A stretch of 64,000 nucleotides of DNA from Microcystis panniformis FACHB-1757 (GCF_001264245.1 NZ_CP011339.1:248001-312000), one strand, 5' to 3'. Shown: positions 35,709 to 44,453, counted from the stretch's first letter. Program-made: numbers and translations. Notes: generated from the sequence alone by a model not told the origin.

Positions 35709-35816
35709 TAGTTCGCTCTAGAAAAAAACAATTAACAAAAATCGCTAAATGCCTTTCTATATAAGGGTTCCATCCCTTATAACTCCCGTCCATTGCATAA
35801 CACAAACCGAAGAGCC
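35709..35816 (-). repeat. ISL3-like end fragment, copy 1
   Basis: About 108 bp. On the minus strand it reads GGCTCTTCGGTTTGTGTTATGCAA and ends CTAGAGCGAACTA. The same fragment recurs at 40304-40411. The GGCTCTTCGG...TTATGCAA end resembles the left end of the ISL3 element at 18185. No coding potential; likely a relic. Confidence 0.65.
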
Positions 35817-35826
35817 GGTTTTCATT

Positions 35827-35859
35827 AGAAAACAGGTTTCTTAAAGAAACCCGTTTTCT
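35827..35859. repeat. Inverted repeat, possible terminator
   Basis: AGAAAACAGGTTTCTT / AAAGAAACCCGTTTTCT is a near-perfect hairpin upstream of the 35930 gene. It may terminate transcription or be another miniature repeat. Confidence 0.55.
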
Positions 35860-35929
35860 GGGGGTGTTTTTCATCATCCCAAAAAATAGACTAAAATAAG
35901 CTATCCCTAACCTCTACCGATCTAATCCC

Positions 35930-36412
35930 ATGCCTAAGAAGAGTTATGGCGAAACTGTTGAAAAAAGGGTCAAACGCTTGTTTGAAGTCTTATTAGATCA
36001 TGCGGCTCACTGTCAATGTGAGGATAATGATTGGGGAGTCAAGCTGGCTCTAGGGGAAGAGGGGAAACTTTTGCGGGTTGAGACGAATTTAGCGGCTTTA
36101 GTACGCTTGGCAGAGCAGAAAGGGGAAAAATTGACCAAAGATCAAGTTAGGGACGCGATTAGCCACTATTTGGCCGATTATCTAGGCATTCTTCGGGATG
36201 AGCGTTTCAAACAGCAGGGGTCGGAGGAATGGCGGTTCTCCCTAACTCTGTGGGCGAAATGCGGCGATAAGACAACAAATTTGACTAAATTTTCGGAAGA
36301 GTGGCATAAAAGGCGCTCTGAACCCTCTAAAAAAGCGATCGCTAAACCTGAGAAAACCGCCGCGCCTCCTGTTACTGTTACTGCTTTAATGGATAAGCTA
36401 AACGGCGCTTAA
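35930..36412 (+). CDS. Hypothetical protein
   Basis: A 160-residue soluble protein. The first 120 residues look like a small helical domain (SYGETVEKRVKRLFEVLLDH, then KDQVRDAISHYLADYLGIL), with W-rich segments near residues 104-125. The remaining 35 residues are a basic, proline/alanine-rich tail. It resembles a stand-alone N-terminal adaptor domain seen before larger modules in cyanobacteria, but I do not recognise a named family. It is followed by the MITE-broken gene. Confidence 0.6.
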   Translation: MPKKSYGETVEKRVKRLFEVLLDHAAHCQCEDNDWGVKLALGEEGKLLRVETNLAALVRLAEQKGEKLTKDQVRDAISHYLADYLGILRDERFKQQGSEEWRFSLTLWAKCGDKTTNLTKFSEEWHKRRSEPSKKAIAKPEKTAAPPVTVTALMDKLNGA

Positions 36413-36480
36413 CCTGCATGATCCAACAGCTATAACCCTTTTGGAGTCTATATCGGTGATCCGAAGTAAAAGCCGTTTAG

Positions 36481-37193
36481 CTTACTAAGCCTCAAACCGA
36501 AGCAAATCTGCAACTTCTCACATTTGATTTAACTGGAAAAGTCGAACAGCTTACAAGGTCAGAACAGTACTATGCAATTCTCACGGACATTGTCACAAAA
36601 AAAGACATCCTGAACGACTTATATGTTTCAATTGGAGAGGGAGACTGGCTCTTCTCGACTTTGTGTGATAATTTTTGCTTATGGAATCGTGAAATGTTGA
36701 CTGAGAAGGACTTTTACGACTATTTTGCCGAAGAAACTATCAGTATAGGCTTCGTTTCCACACATAAACCAGAAGAGCCGGAGACTTTGTTTACGCATGG
36801 ATTACAAGAATATTTCATGAGGCTAATTTAGATAAAAAGCCTAAAATTAGTAGGCTCATACTGAAAAGATTGAGTGATGAACTTATTGATATATATATCT
36901 CAACCAATCGATTATCGATAAACTTTAAAAATAAGATTAATCGAAACCTTGAATTTATACTTGAGGATGAACAACTGAGGCAAAATAATGTAGAAATAGA
37001 AATTAAATATTGGCATACTTTTCCAAAGTTTCATGGTTATTTATATGGTGACGATATGTTGCTCGGTGAATGGGCAAATGATGCTAAAGGTTATATTCAT
37101 GTAAAATCTCCTTTGTATTATACAAACAGGCAGTTTTTCCCTAAACAATATGATTTTATCAAAAATATTTTTGAAGAAAACTCAACATTTTGA
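36481..37193 (+). pseudogene. Hypothetical gene broken by a 133-bp MITE (restorable frame)
   Basis: Two apparent frames, 36481-36831 and 36870-37193, become one when the MITE at 36647-36779 and one 7-bp target repeat are removed. ...VSIGEGD then runs on as FVYAWITRIFHEANLDKK and continues to the stop at 37193, about 190 residues in all. There is no ATG, GTG or TTG near the 5' end (it begins after a TAG at 36478-36480), so the N-terminus may also have been lost. The C-terminal segment (HTFPKFHGYLYGDDMLLGEW) hints at a phospholipase-D-like fold but is not conclusive. Function unknown. Confidence 0.8.
36647..36779 (+). repeat. 133-bp ISL3-type MITE, copy 2
   Basis: Inverted ends GGCTCTTCTCG and CAGAAGAGCC, flanked by GGAGACT at 36640-36646 and 36780-36786. 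It is the same length as, and homologous to, the element at 23131-23263. On this strand it is open in the host reading frame, so it adds about 45 foreign residues before shifting the frame downstream. Confidence 0.9.
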
Positions 37194-37286
37194 TATTGAA
37201 TAAATAGACAACAAAGCGTTGAGGGTTGTCTTACTCGAAGATGGTATCACAGTTCACAATGCTTTTTTTGATAGGAATTTTAAGCC

Positions 37287-37505
37287 ATGAAAATCACCTA
37301 CTTTCAAGATACGGATACTCTATATTTAGAGTTCAATAACAATCCTATTGTCGAGACTCAAGAAATCAATGAAAATACCTTAGTCGATCTTGATAAGCAT
37401 GGTAACATTTGTGCAATCACCTTGGAACAGGCCAGAAGCTTAACGGATCTGAATGCTTTTTCCCTAGAAACTATTGTCGCGCCTGAATTAGCTTCAAGTT
37501 TATAA
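37287..37505 (+). CDS. DUF2283-family small protein
   Basis: A 72-residue protein with the DUF2283 pattern: MKITYFQDTDTLYLEFNNN, then ENTLVDLDKHGNICAITLEQAR. These often sit in toxin-antitoxin loci next to DUF4258 or RelE-like partners, but no partner gene is adjacent here. A ribosome site is weak. Confidence 0.75.
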   Translation: MKITYFQDTDTLYLEFNNNPIVETQEINENTLVDLDKHGNICAITLEQARSLTDLNAFSLETIVAPELASSL

Positions 37506-37613
37506 GAGTTGTCATAATAAAATTATTCTATAAACCTTGACGTGATATAATATATATGACATTCGGGCGCAGATTCCTTGTGACCCTATAATCGGACAAA
37601 TTCGTTATCATCA

Positions 37614-37928
37614 ATGACAACAACTTTAATCAATCATATTGAAATTACCCCGGAAACCTGTGGCGGTAAACCGCGCATCGCAGGTCATCGCATCAAAGTC
37701 CAAGATGTCGTTATTTGGCACGAACGCCTGGGAATGTCACCCGATGAAATTGTTTATCATTATCCCAGCATTACTTTAGCTGATGTTTACGCGGCCCTTT
37801 CTTACTATCACGATCACCTTGAAGAAATTAGACAACAAATCACAGATGATGATACCTTTGCCAAGGAAATGCAAGCTAAAACACCTTCTCTAGTCCAAGA
37901 AAAACTAAGAAAAATGAATGGGCAATAA
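37614..37928 (+). CDS. DUF433 family antitoxin-like DNA-binding protein
   Basis: A 104-residue protein, ITPETCGGKPRIAGHRIKVQDVV, with a helix-turn-helix (MSPDEIVYHYPSITLADVYAAL) typical of DUF433. It overlaps the next gene by 11 bases. DUF433 with DUF5615 forms a VapBC-like toxin-antitoxin arrangement; this gene would be the antitoxin and self-repressor. Confidence 0.85.
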   Translation: MTTTLINHIEITPETCGGKPRIAGHRIKVQDVVIWHERLGMSPDEIVYHYPSITLADVYAALSYYHDHLEEIRQQITDDDTFAKEMQAKTPSLVQEKLRKMNGQ

Positions 37929-38253
37929 AATTAAATTTCACCTAGATGAAAATGTAAGCTATAGTATTGCTCTTGGATTGCGCCATCGAGGCCTTGATGT
38001 TACTACCACTCCAGAAGAAAATTTATTGGGGGTATCTGATGAAGTACAATTGCAATTTGCCTTAGCCAATGGTCGCGTAATTTTTACTCAAGATACTGAT
38101 TTTTTAAGAATCAATCAATCATCTATAACTCATGCAGGAATTGCTTACTGTCCCCAACAAAGTAAATCTATTGGTCAAATAATTCGAGGACTACTCTTAA
38201 TCTGGGAAATTCTTGAACCGGAAGAAATGTATAATCACATAGAGTTTATATAG
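37918..38253 (+). CDS. DUF5615 PIN-like toxin
   Basis: A 111-residue PIN-like ribonuclease: KIKFHLDENVSYSIALGLRHRG with the first acidic pair, then VIFTQDTDFLRI with the second acidic cluster. Start ATG 37918 lies inside the end of the DUF433 gene, giving translational coupling. Likely RNA target unknown. Confidence 0.85.
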   Translation: MGNKIKFHLDENVSYSIALGLRHRGLDVTTTPEENLLGVSDEVQLQFALANGRVIFTQDTDFLRINQSSITHAGIAYCPQQSKSIGQIIRGLLLIWEILEPEEMYNHIEFI

Positions 38254-38354
38254 AACCGCATGAAAAAGTGAATTAGTATTTGGCAGATCGATAAAAATAA
38301 TCAAAAAGCTAATTTTGTCACTCTTTACTACGATAAAATTAAGGAGTATGAATA

Positions 38355-38564
38355 ATGCAAACCGTCCAACTTTTTCAACAAGTCAAATTATGTAGAGATG
38401 TCCCCGACACTATTTTAAAAAAAGGTGATCAGGGAACAATTATTGAATATTTACCTCCTAATGAACAACAATTAGAAGCAGGTTATCTCCTAGAAATGTT
38501 TGACAATAAAGAAACCATTGACGTGATAGCGGTTCCCGTTTGTTGGATAACTTCTATTAACTAA
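38355..38564 (+). CDS. DUF4926 family small protein
   Basis: A 69-residue beta-rich protein, VKLCRDVPDTILKKGDQGTI ... GYLLEMF, matching DUF4926. AAGGAG lies 9 bases before the ATG. Such proteins often pair with DUF6883-type partners, not seen here. Function unknown. Confidence 0.75.
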   Translation: MQTVQLFQQVKLCRDVPDTILKKGDQGTIIEYLPPNEQQLEAGYLLEMFDNKETIDVIAVPVCWITSIN

Positions 38565-38684
38565 CGATTAGCAAAAATTCAGGCTACATTAGAAGAAGAT
38601 TAGAAACCCTTGATCACCTATACCAACCATGAAAATTAAAGCAATTCTCAAAATTTCACTTTTTATCCAAATAGGAGAAATTTC

Positions 38685-38918
38685 ATGAGTACCACCATCA
38701 ATCTTCAAATCACTTTTGAATCTCTAACCGAAGCGATTAAATCCCTTGACTTAACGCAAAAACAACAATTATTAGAAATACTAGAACAACAAATTTTTCA
38801 AGCAGAAGAAACTTCCTATCAAGACGACGAGGAAACCTTAGCAGAACTTCAACAAGTTCGGGATGAATATCAATCAGGCGACTATGTGACCCTTGAACAA
38901 TACTTGAGCAAGGATTAA
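38685..38918 (+). CDS. Antitoxin of a RelE/ParE-type pair
   Basis: A 77-residue acidic helical protein (FESLTEAIKSLDLTQKQQLLEILEQQ ... YVTLEQYLSKD, in parts). TAGGAG is 10 bases before the ATG. It is placed 6 bp before the toxin gene, which supports the assignment. Confidence 0.8.
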   Translation: MSTTINLQITFESLTEAIKSLDLTQKQQLLEILEQQIFQAEETSYQDDEETLAELQQVRDEYQSGDYVTLEQYLSKD

Positions 38919-38924
38919 ATCACA

Positions 38925-39182
38925 ATGGATTATAGTATTAAAATCTCTAAATCTGTACAAAAACAGATTGATGACTTACCTAATCCCATCAAAAGTCGTA
39001 TTCTTGAAAAAATCAAAGATTTATCAATAGAACCGCGTCCCTCTGGTGTAGTTAAATTAAAAAATTCTGATTATGAATACCGTTTGCGTGTTGGTGACTA
39101 TCGAGTTCGCTATGAAATTGATGACCCAAAACAGGCAATACTCATCTTGCAATGTAAACATCGAAGAGATGTCTATCGCTAA
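38925..39182 (+). CDS. RelE/ParE-family toxin
   Basis: An 85-residue toxin: MDYSIKISKSVQKQIDDLPN, and the diagnostic YEYRLRVGDYRVRYEID with HRRDVYR at the end. Second gene of the pair. It overlaps the next small frame by 14 bases. Confidence 0.9.
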   Translation: MDYSIKISKSVQKQIDDLPNPIKSRILEKIKDLSIEPRPSGVVKLKNSDYEYRLRVGDYRVRYEIDDPKQAILILQCKHRRDVYR

Positions 39183-39393
39183 TAATTTAGAAACATTGCG
39201 CTACTTCAAATCCGAATTGATGTTTCTCGCCGAAATCGCCCAAAAAACTAATCGCCCTGAACTTGCCCTCAGCCATTGCCAACAAGCGCTTGAATTATGC
39301 CAAGAACTGGGGATTCCCTTGGTTAAAGATTGTGAGGAATTGTTAGGGCAAATTCAGGGAAACTTAGGAGATTCAGACAATAACTTAAAGTAA
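39169..39393 (+). pseudogene. C-terminal remnant of a TPR-type protein
   Basis: A 74-residue frame. RPELALSHCQQALELCQELG and IPLVKDCEELLGQIQGNLG are the characteristic tail of large cyanobacterial NACHT/TPR proteins. The body of such a protein is absent, so this is a fragment, perhaps translated from ATG 39169 inside the toxin gene. A related tail lies at 40185-40349. Confidence 0.6.
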
Positions 39394-39429
39394 CCCTGAG
39401 AAAATTTCAGTTTTTATCTATAAAAAACA

Positions 39430-39849
39430 ATGCCTGCCAAAGATATTTTCCATGACTGTGTAAAACACGCCCTAATCAAAGACGGCTGGACAATTACCCA
39501 TGACCCCCTACGGATTCGTTTAACAAGAGGTAAAAACCTATTTGTTGATTTGGGAGCAGAAAGACTATTAGCCGCAGAAAAAGGAACAGAAAAAATAGCC
39601 ATTGAAGTTAAGAGCTTTACTCGTCCTTCTGATATGAAAGACCTTGAAGAAGCAGTTGGTCAATTTGTCGTTTATACCCATCTCCTAAAGCGTTATTATC
39701 CCGAACATAAACTATTTTTGGCTGTTAGCGAAAACACCTGCAAAACAGTATTTGAAGAAGAAGCAGGTCAAACCTTAATTGAAGATGGTATTATTCAGTT
39801 ATTTAGTTTCGATCCCAACCAGGAGGTAATTGTACGATGGATTCCTTAA
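39430..39849 (+). CDS. xisH: XisH family protein (fdxN-element excision controlling factor)
   Basis: A 139-residue protein. XisH was named in Anabaena as a factor needed for excision of the fdxN element in heterocysts. The fold is a PD-(D/E)XK nuclease type: FVDLGAERLLAAEKGTEKIA then IEVKSFTRPSDM gives D..E-x-K near residues 38-58. Its stop overlaps the xisI start by 13 bases. Microcystis makes no heterocysts, so the role here is not the classical one. Confidence 0.9.
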   Translation: MPAKDIFHDCVKHALIKDGWTITHDPLRIRLTRGKNLFVDLGAERLLAAEKGTEKIAIEVKSFTRPSDMKDLEEAVGQFVVYTHLLKRYYPEHKLFLAVSENTCKTVFEEEAGQTLIEDGIIQLFSFDPNQEVIVRWIP

Positions 39850-40175
39850 TTGCCCAATATCGGCAAATTATTGAAAAAACATTCCAAGATTATGCCGACT
39901 TCCTCGACACTGATCGCCAAATCCAAATCGAATTAGTCCTAGATCAAACCCGCGATCGCTATTTATTGGTTGAAACAGGTTGGCAAAATGGTTATCGAAT
40001 CTACGGAACCCTATTACATATTGATATTATTGATCAAAAAATTTGGATTCAACACGACGGAACTGAGGATGGTATTGCCGATGAATTAGTAGCCGCAGGA
40101 ATCCCTCAAAACCAGATTATTTTAGCCTTTAAATCCCCTGAAATTAGACCCTATACAGGCTTTGCTGTCGCTTAA
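39837..40175 (+). CDS. xisI: XisI family protein (fdxN-element excision controlling factor)
   Basis: A 112-residue protein. The XisI pattern is plain: DTDRQIQIELVLDQTRDRYL, WIQHDGTEDGIADELVAAGI and AFKSPEIRPYTGFAVA. It overlaps xisH, so the two are made together and probably form a complex. Widespread in many copies in cyanobacteria lacking heterocysts. Confidence 0.9.
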   Translation: MDSLIAQYRQIIEKTFQDYADFLDTDRQIQIELVLDQTRDRYLLVETGWQNGYRIYGTLLHIDIIDQKIWIQHDGTEDGIADELVAAGIPQNQIILAFKSPEIRPYTGFAVA

Positions 40176-40184
40176 CGTTCAAAT

Positions 40185-40349
40185 ATGATGGACAATTCTC
40201 AAGACCGCGATTGCGCTCTCAACTACTGCCAACAAGCCCTTAAATTCCCCCAGGAGCCAGGCATTCCCCTAATAAAAGACGGAGAGGAACTCCTCGTAAA
40301 AATGGTTCTTCGGTTTGTCTTATGCAACAGACAGGATTATAAGAGATGA
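40185..40349 (+). pseudogene. Second TPR-tail remnant, ended by an ISL3-like fragment
   Basis: A 54-residue frame, ALNYCQQALKFPQEPGIPLI, related to the remnant at 39169. At 40304 it runs into an ISL3-like fragment, so the last 14 residues are foreign. Confidence 0.6.
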
Positions 40350-40411
40350 AACCCTTATAGAGAAAGACATTTGGCGATTTTTGTCAATTGTTTTCGATCT
40401 AGAGCGAACTA
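40304..40411 (+). repeat. ISL3-like end fragment, copy 2
   Basis: GGTTCTTCGGTTTGTCTTATGCAA ... CTAGAGCGAACTA matches the minus strand of 35709-35816 with scattered changes. An IS630 remnant has inserted into its TA at 40410-40411. Confidence 0.65.
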
Positions 40412-40550
40412 TACTTTAGACGTTCATAATCTGAGATTTATTAAACTTCTGAAATCGGAGAGTGAGCAAAAAATCAAGTTCTTTTTTATGTTTCAGATGG
40501 GCATCATTCAGACATCCATAAATAGCCGAAGAAAACTCAGAAAAGTTTTC
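40412..40550 (-). mobile_element. Truncated IS630 remnant
   Basis: Matches the last 139 bp of the 34246 IS630 element in reverse: TACTTTAGACGTTCATAATC at the left and the last 46 transposase residues (ENFSEFSSAIYGCLNDAHLK and so on) on the minus strand. The rest of the element is gone. Confidence 0.85.
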
Positions 40551-40674
40551 AATCCCTCGTTGCAAGGGTCTCCCTTGTAACGCATTTCCAGAGGTTCTAC
40601 CTCTTGTGTAACCCATCAGGGAAGGGAGGGAGACCCTCCCTTTCCTCAATAGACCACACCAGAGGCGAAATCGC

Positions 40675-42708
40675 CTACTTGTTACCATTACCCCGCATAG
40701 CTAAAACCGCATCGCGTAGTTTATCTGGCACTTCTTGCAGGTGATCCTCATCCCACTGGAAAAAACCGACACCCATAGTCAAAGAACGCAAATCAACGAT
40801 AAAATCGTGCATTTCCGCTTGGGGTAGATAGGCCGTTACCTGATCCCAACCTTTCCACTCCGCAGAAGCTTCAAAACCCTGAATTTGACCGCGTTTACCA
40901 CTGATTAACTGTAAAACCTTGGCGGTGTATTCTGAGGGAGCGAGAACCGTCACCGATAGAATTGGTTCTAATAAGACCGGATGACATTTAGGCAGTCCCT
41001 CCGTCATCGCTAGACGGGCCGCTTGTTTAAAAGCTTGTTCGGAACTATCGACACTGTGATAGGAACCATCGGTGAGAGTAACATCAATATCCACCACGGG
41101 AAAACCCAAAGGACCATGACCGAGATATTCCCGCACTCCCGTTTCCACCCCGGGGATATACTGTTTCGGGACAACACCACCGACAATGCTTTCATGGAAG
41201 TGGAAACCTTCCCCCCGGGCCAGGGGTTTAATATCCAGGTACACATCACCAAAAGCACCGTGGCCGCCGGTTTGGTGTTTATAACGTCCGTGGGATTTGG
41301 TGCTGGCCTTGATCGTTTCCTTGTAGGGGACTTGGGGTAAATGGGTGGTCATCGGTAGATTATACTTGCGCGCTAGGCGATCGAGGGCCACTTGCAGATG
41401 AATTTCTCCCTGTCCCCAGAGAATCACTTCTTGAGTATCACCGTGTTGTTCCCAGTAGAGGGAAGGATCTTCTTCGATCAGTTTTGTCAAAGCTGAACTT
41501 AATTTAACTTCATCCTTGCGATTTGCGGCGGCAATAGCGAGAGCAAAGACGGGTTTAAGCTGTAATCCTCTGGGAAGATCGGGTTTTTGACTGCCGCTGC
41601 TAACCACGTCTCCGGTGGCGATTCCCTCCAAACGACCGAGAGCGATAATTTCCCCCGCTTGGGCCTGCTGTAGGGGTTGTTGTTGTTGTCCCATGAGACG
41701 ATAGATACCACCAATCCGCACACCGTTCAAGGCCATGCCATCGTTAAGGGTTCCCTGCCAGATTCGCCCTAGGGAGAGGCGACCGCCCTGGGGAGTAAAA
41801 TAGGTTTTGAGGATTTGTACCACTGCATCCCCATCCGCACTGGGATCGAGACCGCGACGATTGGCGGTAATTGTCGGGGCCGGTGCTTCTTCCACTAAAG
41901 CGGTGAGGAGATGACGCACACCATAGTCCCGTTCCGCCATACCGAAGAACACGGGTACTATCTGATCGGCTCCCAGTTCTTGTTTTAAGTCTTGGAGAAT
42001 TTCTTCCCGGGAGGGGTTAATATCTTCGAGGAGTTCTTCTAAAAGATGATCGTCAAATTCGGCGATCGTTTCCAGCATTTCTTGTCGAGCAATCTGTTCT
42101 TCTTCCTTGAGGTGGTCGGGTAAAGCGACAGGATCGGCGGGACTGTTAGCATGGTAATGATAAGCCTGTTCGTTGATTAAATCGATGAATCCGATAATTT
42201 CGTTGTTCTGACGGATAGGATATTGCTGGGGAACGAGGGGACGACTAGAAACGGATTTGAGAGCTTGTAGGACTTCGTTAAAGTGACTATTACAGCGATC
42301 CATCTTGTTGATGAAGATTAGATGCGGAATTTCCCAATCATCGAGGAATTTTAGCAAGGGAGCCAGGGTGAGAACTCGATCGACCACCGGTTCACAAACG
42401 ATAATAGCAGCACCGGCCCCGACGAGGGCATTATAGGTTTCACTGGCAAATTCGATCGAACCGGGGCAATCGAGAAAGGTAAAATTTAGGTCTTGGTATT
42501 GACTATGGGCAACGGAAACTTCTACACTCATCTGTCGATCCCGCGCTTGGGTGGAACTATCAGCGACGGTGTTGCGATCGCTGATTTTGCCTTTTCTGGT
42601 GATTGCTCCTGTTACGAAAAGTAAACTTTCCAGTAAGGAGGTTTTTCCACTGGAGTAGGGGCCGACAAGGGCCACATTACGGGTGTTTGCTCCGATACTT
42701 TGATTCAT
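40675..42708 (-). CDS. Elongation factor G-like translational GTPase
   Basis: A 677-residue GTPase of the EF-G family. The G1 motif is GPYSSGKTSLLESL (residues about 16-29), G3 DCPGSIEF near 80 and G4 NKMDR near 134. Domains II-V follow, with the domain IV segment HGRYKHQTGGHGAFGDVYLD near 460. The shorter length and SSGKTSL P-loop distinguish it from the main EF-G, so it is one of the EF-G-like (type II) forms of cyanobacteria. Role in ribosome rescue or recycling is not settled. The apparent frame on the other strand at 42700-42897 is not a gene. Confidence 0.9.
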   Translation of the reverse strand: MNQSIGANTRNVALVGPYSSGKTSLLESLLFVTGAITRKGKISDRNTVADSSTQARDRQMSVEVSVAHSQYQDLNFTFLDCPGSIEFASETYNALVGAGAAIIVCEPVVDRVLTLAPLLKFLDDWEIPHLIFINKMDRCNSHFNEVLQALKSVSSRPLVPQQYPIRQNNEIIGFIDLINEQAYHYHANSPADPVALPDHLKEEEQIARQEMLETIAEFDDHLLEELLEDINPSREEILQDLKQELGADQIVPVFFGMAERDYGVRHLLTALVEEAPAPTITANRRGLDPSADGDAVVQILKTYFTPQGGRLSLGRIWQGTLNDGMALNGVRIGGIYRLMGQQQQPLQQAQAGEIIALGRLEGIATGDVVSSGSQKPDLPRGLQLKPVFALAIAAANRKDEVKLSSALTKLIEEDPSLYWEQHGDTQEVILWGQGEIHLQVALDRLARKYNLPMTTHLPQVPYKETIKASTKSHGRYKHQTGGHGAFGDVYLDIKPLARGEGFHFHESIVGGVVPKQYIPGVETGVREYLGHGPLGFPVVDIDVTLTDGSYHSVDSSEQAFKQAARLAMTEGLPKCHPVLLEPILSVTVLAPSEYTAKVLQLISGKRGQIQGFEASAEWKGWDQVTAYLPQAEMHDFIVDLRSLTMGVGFFQWDEDHLQEVPDKLRDAVLAMRGNGNK

Positions 42709-43087
42709 ACAGATACCCCCAACAATGATTTAGTGATTAGTTGTGGCGATTGGACGATATTTACACTCGATCGCCCTAGGAAATATACTGTCATAGCACT
42801 GAAAATTACTCTCAGGACGTATTTAGAAGTGAAAGGCCTGTCTTGCCATAATTTTGCCCAGTGCTACAGGTGTATTCTTTCCTACTCTTCACCCTAACTC
42901 AGTCTCAAGCATTACATCCCATTCTCGCAATCTCTTGTAAAATCTCGCCTACTTTTAGTTAAGGAACTTGAATAAATGTTAACTAAGCTGTTGACTATCG
43001 AGAGTTTTTCTCATCAACTGGATTTACAAAAACGAGAGGCAGCCTGATATAGTGAGAGGTCGGGATGATGTTTATCAAGCAATTTTT

Positions 43088-44179
43088 ATGTTAAAAGCTG
43101 GAATCGTGGGACTGCCAAATGTGGGGAAATCGACCCTATTTAACGCTCTGGTGGCTAATGCCAAGGCTGAGGCCGCTAATTTCCCCTTTTGTACCATTGA
43201 ACCGAATGTGGGTGTGGTATCCGTCCCCGATGAACGTCTGGAGGTTTTGGCTAAAATCTCTAATTCTGAGAAAATCGTGCCGACGCGGATTGAATTTGTC
43301 GATATCGCCGGATTAGTCAAGGGTGCGAGTCGCGGGGAAGGATTGGGTAATCAATTTTTGGCGAATATCCGGGAAGTGGACGCGATCGTTCATGTGGTGC
43401 GCTGTTTTGATAATGATGATATTATTCATGTTTCCGGTTCTGTGGATCCGGCCCGGGATATCGAGGTGATTAATCTAGAGTTAGCTCTGGCGGATTTGGG
43501 ACAGGTGGAGAAGCGGGTGGAACGTTTACGCAAGCAGGCGAAAAATAGCAAGGAAGCCGCCGAAGAATTAGCTATCCTTGAAAAAATCCTAATTTGTCTT
43601 AATGACGGTATTTCGGTGCGAAAAGTGGATTTAAACAAAGAGGAAGAAGAATTAATTAAAAATCTCGGTTTATTGAGTCGGAAACCGATTATTTATGCCG
43701 CTAATGTTAGCGAAGATGATCTAGCTACGGGTAATGATTGGGTAGAAAGTGTCCGTCAAATTGCCCAACAGGAACAGGCCAAAGTTGTGATCGTTTCTGC
43801 TCAAGTGGAATCGGAATTAGTGGAATTGTCGGAGGAAGAAAGAAAAGATTTTCTTGGTTCTTTAGGAGTAGAAGAAGGGGGATTAAAATCTTTAATTCAA
43901 GCTACCTACGAGTTATTAGGACTGCGTACCTATCTCACCACCGGTCCCCAAGAAACCCGCGCATGGACGATTATTGCCGGTATGAAAGCACCCCAGGCAG
44001 CCGGAGTTATTCACTCGGATTTTGAACGGGGTTTTATTCGTGCAGAAACCGTGTCTTATCAGGATTTAGTTAATAGTGGCACGATGAGCGCAGCCAAAGA
44101 AAAAGGTTTAGTCAGAAGTGAAGGCAAGGAATACATTGTTCAAGAGGGTGATGTTTTACTATTCCGTTTTAATGTTTAG
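43088..44179 (+). CDS. ychF: Redox-regulated ATPase YchF/OLA1
   Basis: A 363-residue ribosome-associated ATPase of the Obg-related family. P-loop GIVGLPNVGKSTLFNAL is at residues 4-20, switch VDIAGLVKGASRGEGLGNQF near 70-90, and the NKxD-equivalent motif AANVSE near 205 explains its preference for ATP. A C-terminal TGS domain ends the protein (VQEGDVLLFRFNV). ATG 43088 is chosen because the family begins with the P-loop within five residues. Confidence 0.94.
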   Translation: MLKAGIVGLPNVGKSTLFNALVANAKAEAANFPFCTIEPNVGVVSVPDERLEVLAKISNSEKIVPTRIEFVDIAGLVKGASRGEGLGNQFLANIREVDAIVHVVRCFDNDDIIHVSGSVDPARDIEVINLELALADLGQVEKRVERLRKQAKNSKEAAEELAILEKILICLNDGISVRKVDLNKEEEELIKNLGLLSRKPIIYAANVSEDDLATGNDWVESVRQIAQQEQAKVVIVSAQVESELVELSEEERKDFLGSLGVEEGGLKSLIQATYELLGLRTYLTTGPQETRAWTIIAGMKAPQAAGVIHSDFERGFIRAETVSYQDLVNSGTMSAAKEKGLVRSEGKEYIVQEGDVLLFRFNV

Positions 44180-44244
44180 CTAAAAATAAATCAGGTGAGC
44201 GCTTCCACCTGATCAAAAGGTTGAATTTGGCGTTGTCAATAGCT

Positions 44245-44272
44245 GTAGGGCTAATTCATGAATTAGCCCTAC
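44245..44272. repeat. Perfect 28-bp palindrome (GTAGGGCTAATTCA-TGAATTAGCCCTAC)
   Basis: The two 14-base halves are exact reverse complements. A second, looser copy (GCTAATTCTGGAATTAGCCCTAC) follows at about 44279-44302. It resembles the extragenic palindromes of cyanobacteria; a role as a transcript-end hairpin for ychF is possible. Confidence 0.75.
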
Positions 44273-44453
44273 AATTGGCGCTAATTCTGGAATTAGCCCT
44301 ACACTTGGCTTTGTCAAATTGAAAGATGCTCCGAATTTCTGTCATAAACAATCTCTAAGCTTTTTTTACTCACTTTGGTTAACATTAAACTGAATTTTTT
44401 ATCTCTTGACATACTCTAATTTATATTCTATAATTAGCTACAGGAGCAAGTTC

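Noticed and set aside
36647..36779. The MITE-encoded in-frame residues as a real protein domain
   Set aside because: The same sequence occurs between genes at 23131-23263, where the frame is interrupted, and removal restores the host gene.
39073..39168. Upstream extension of the TPR tail frame inside the RelE gene
   Set aside because: That stretch reads the toxin gene out of frame; only the part after 39169 resembles a TPR tail.
42700..42897. 65-codon plus-strand frame before ychF
   Set aside because: It overlaps the start of the EF-G-like gene, has no ribosome site and no family resemblance.
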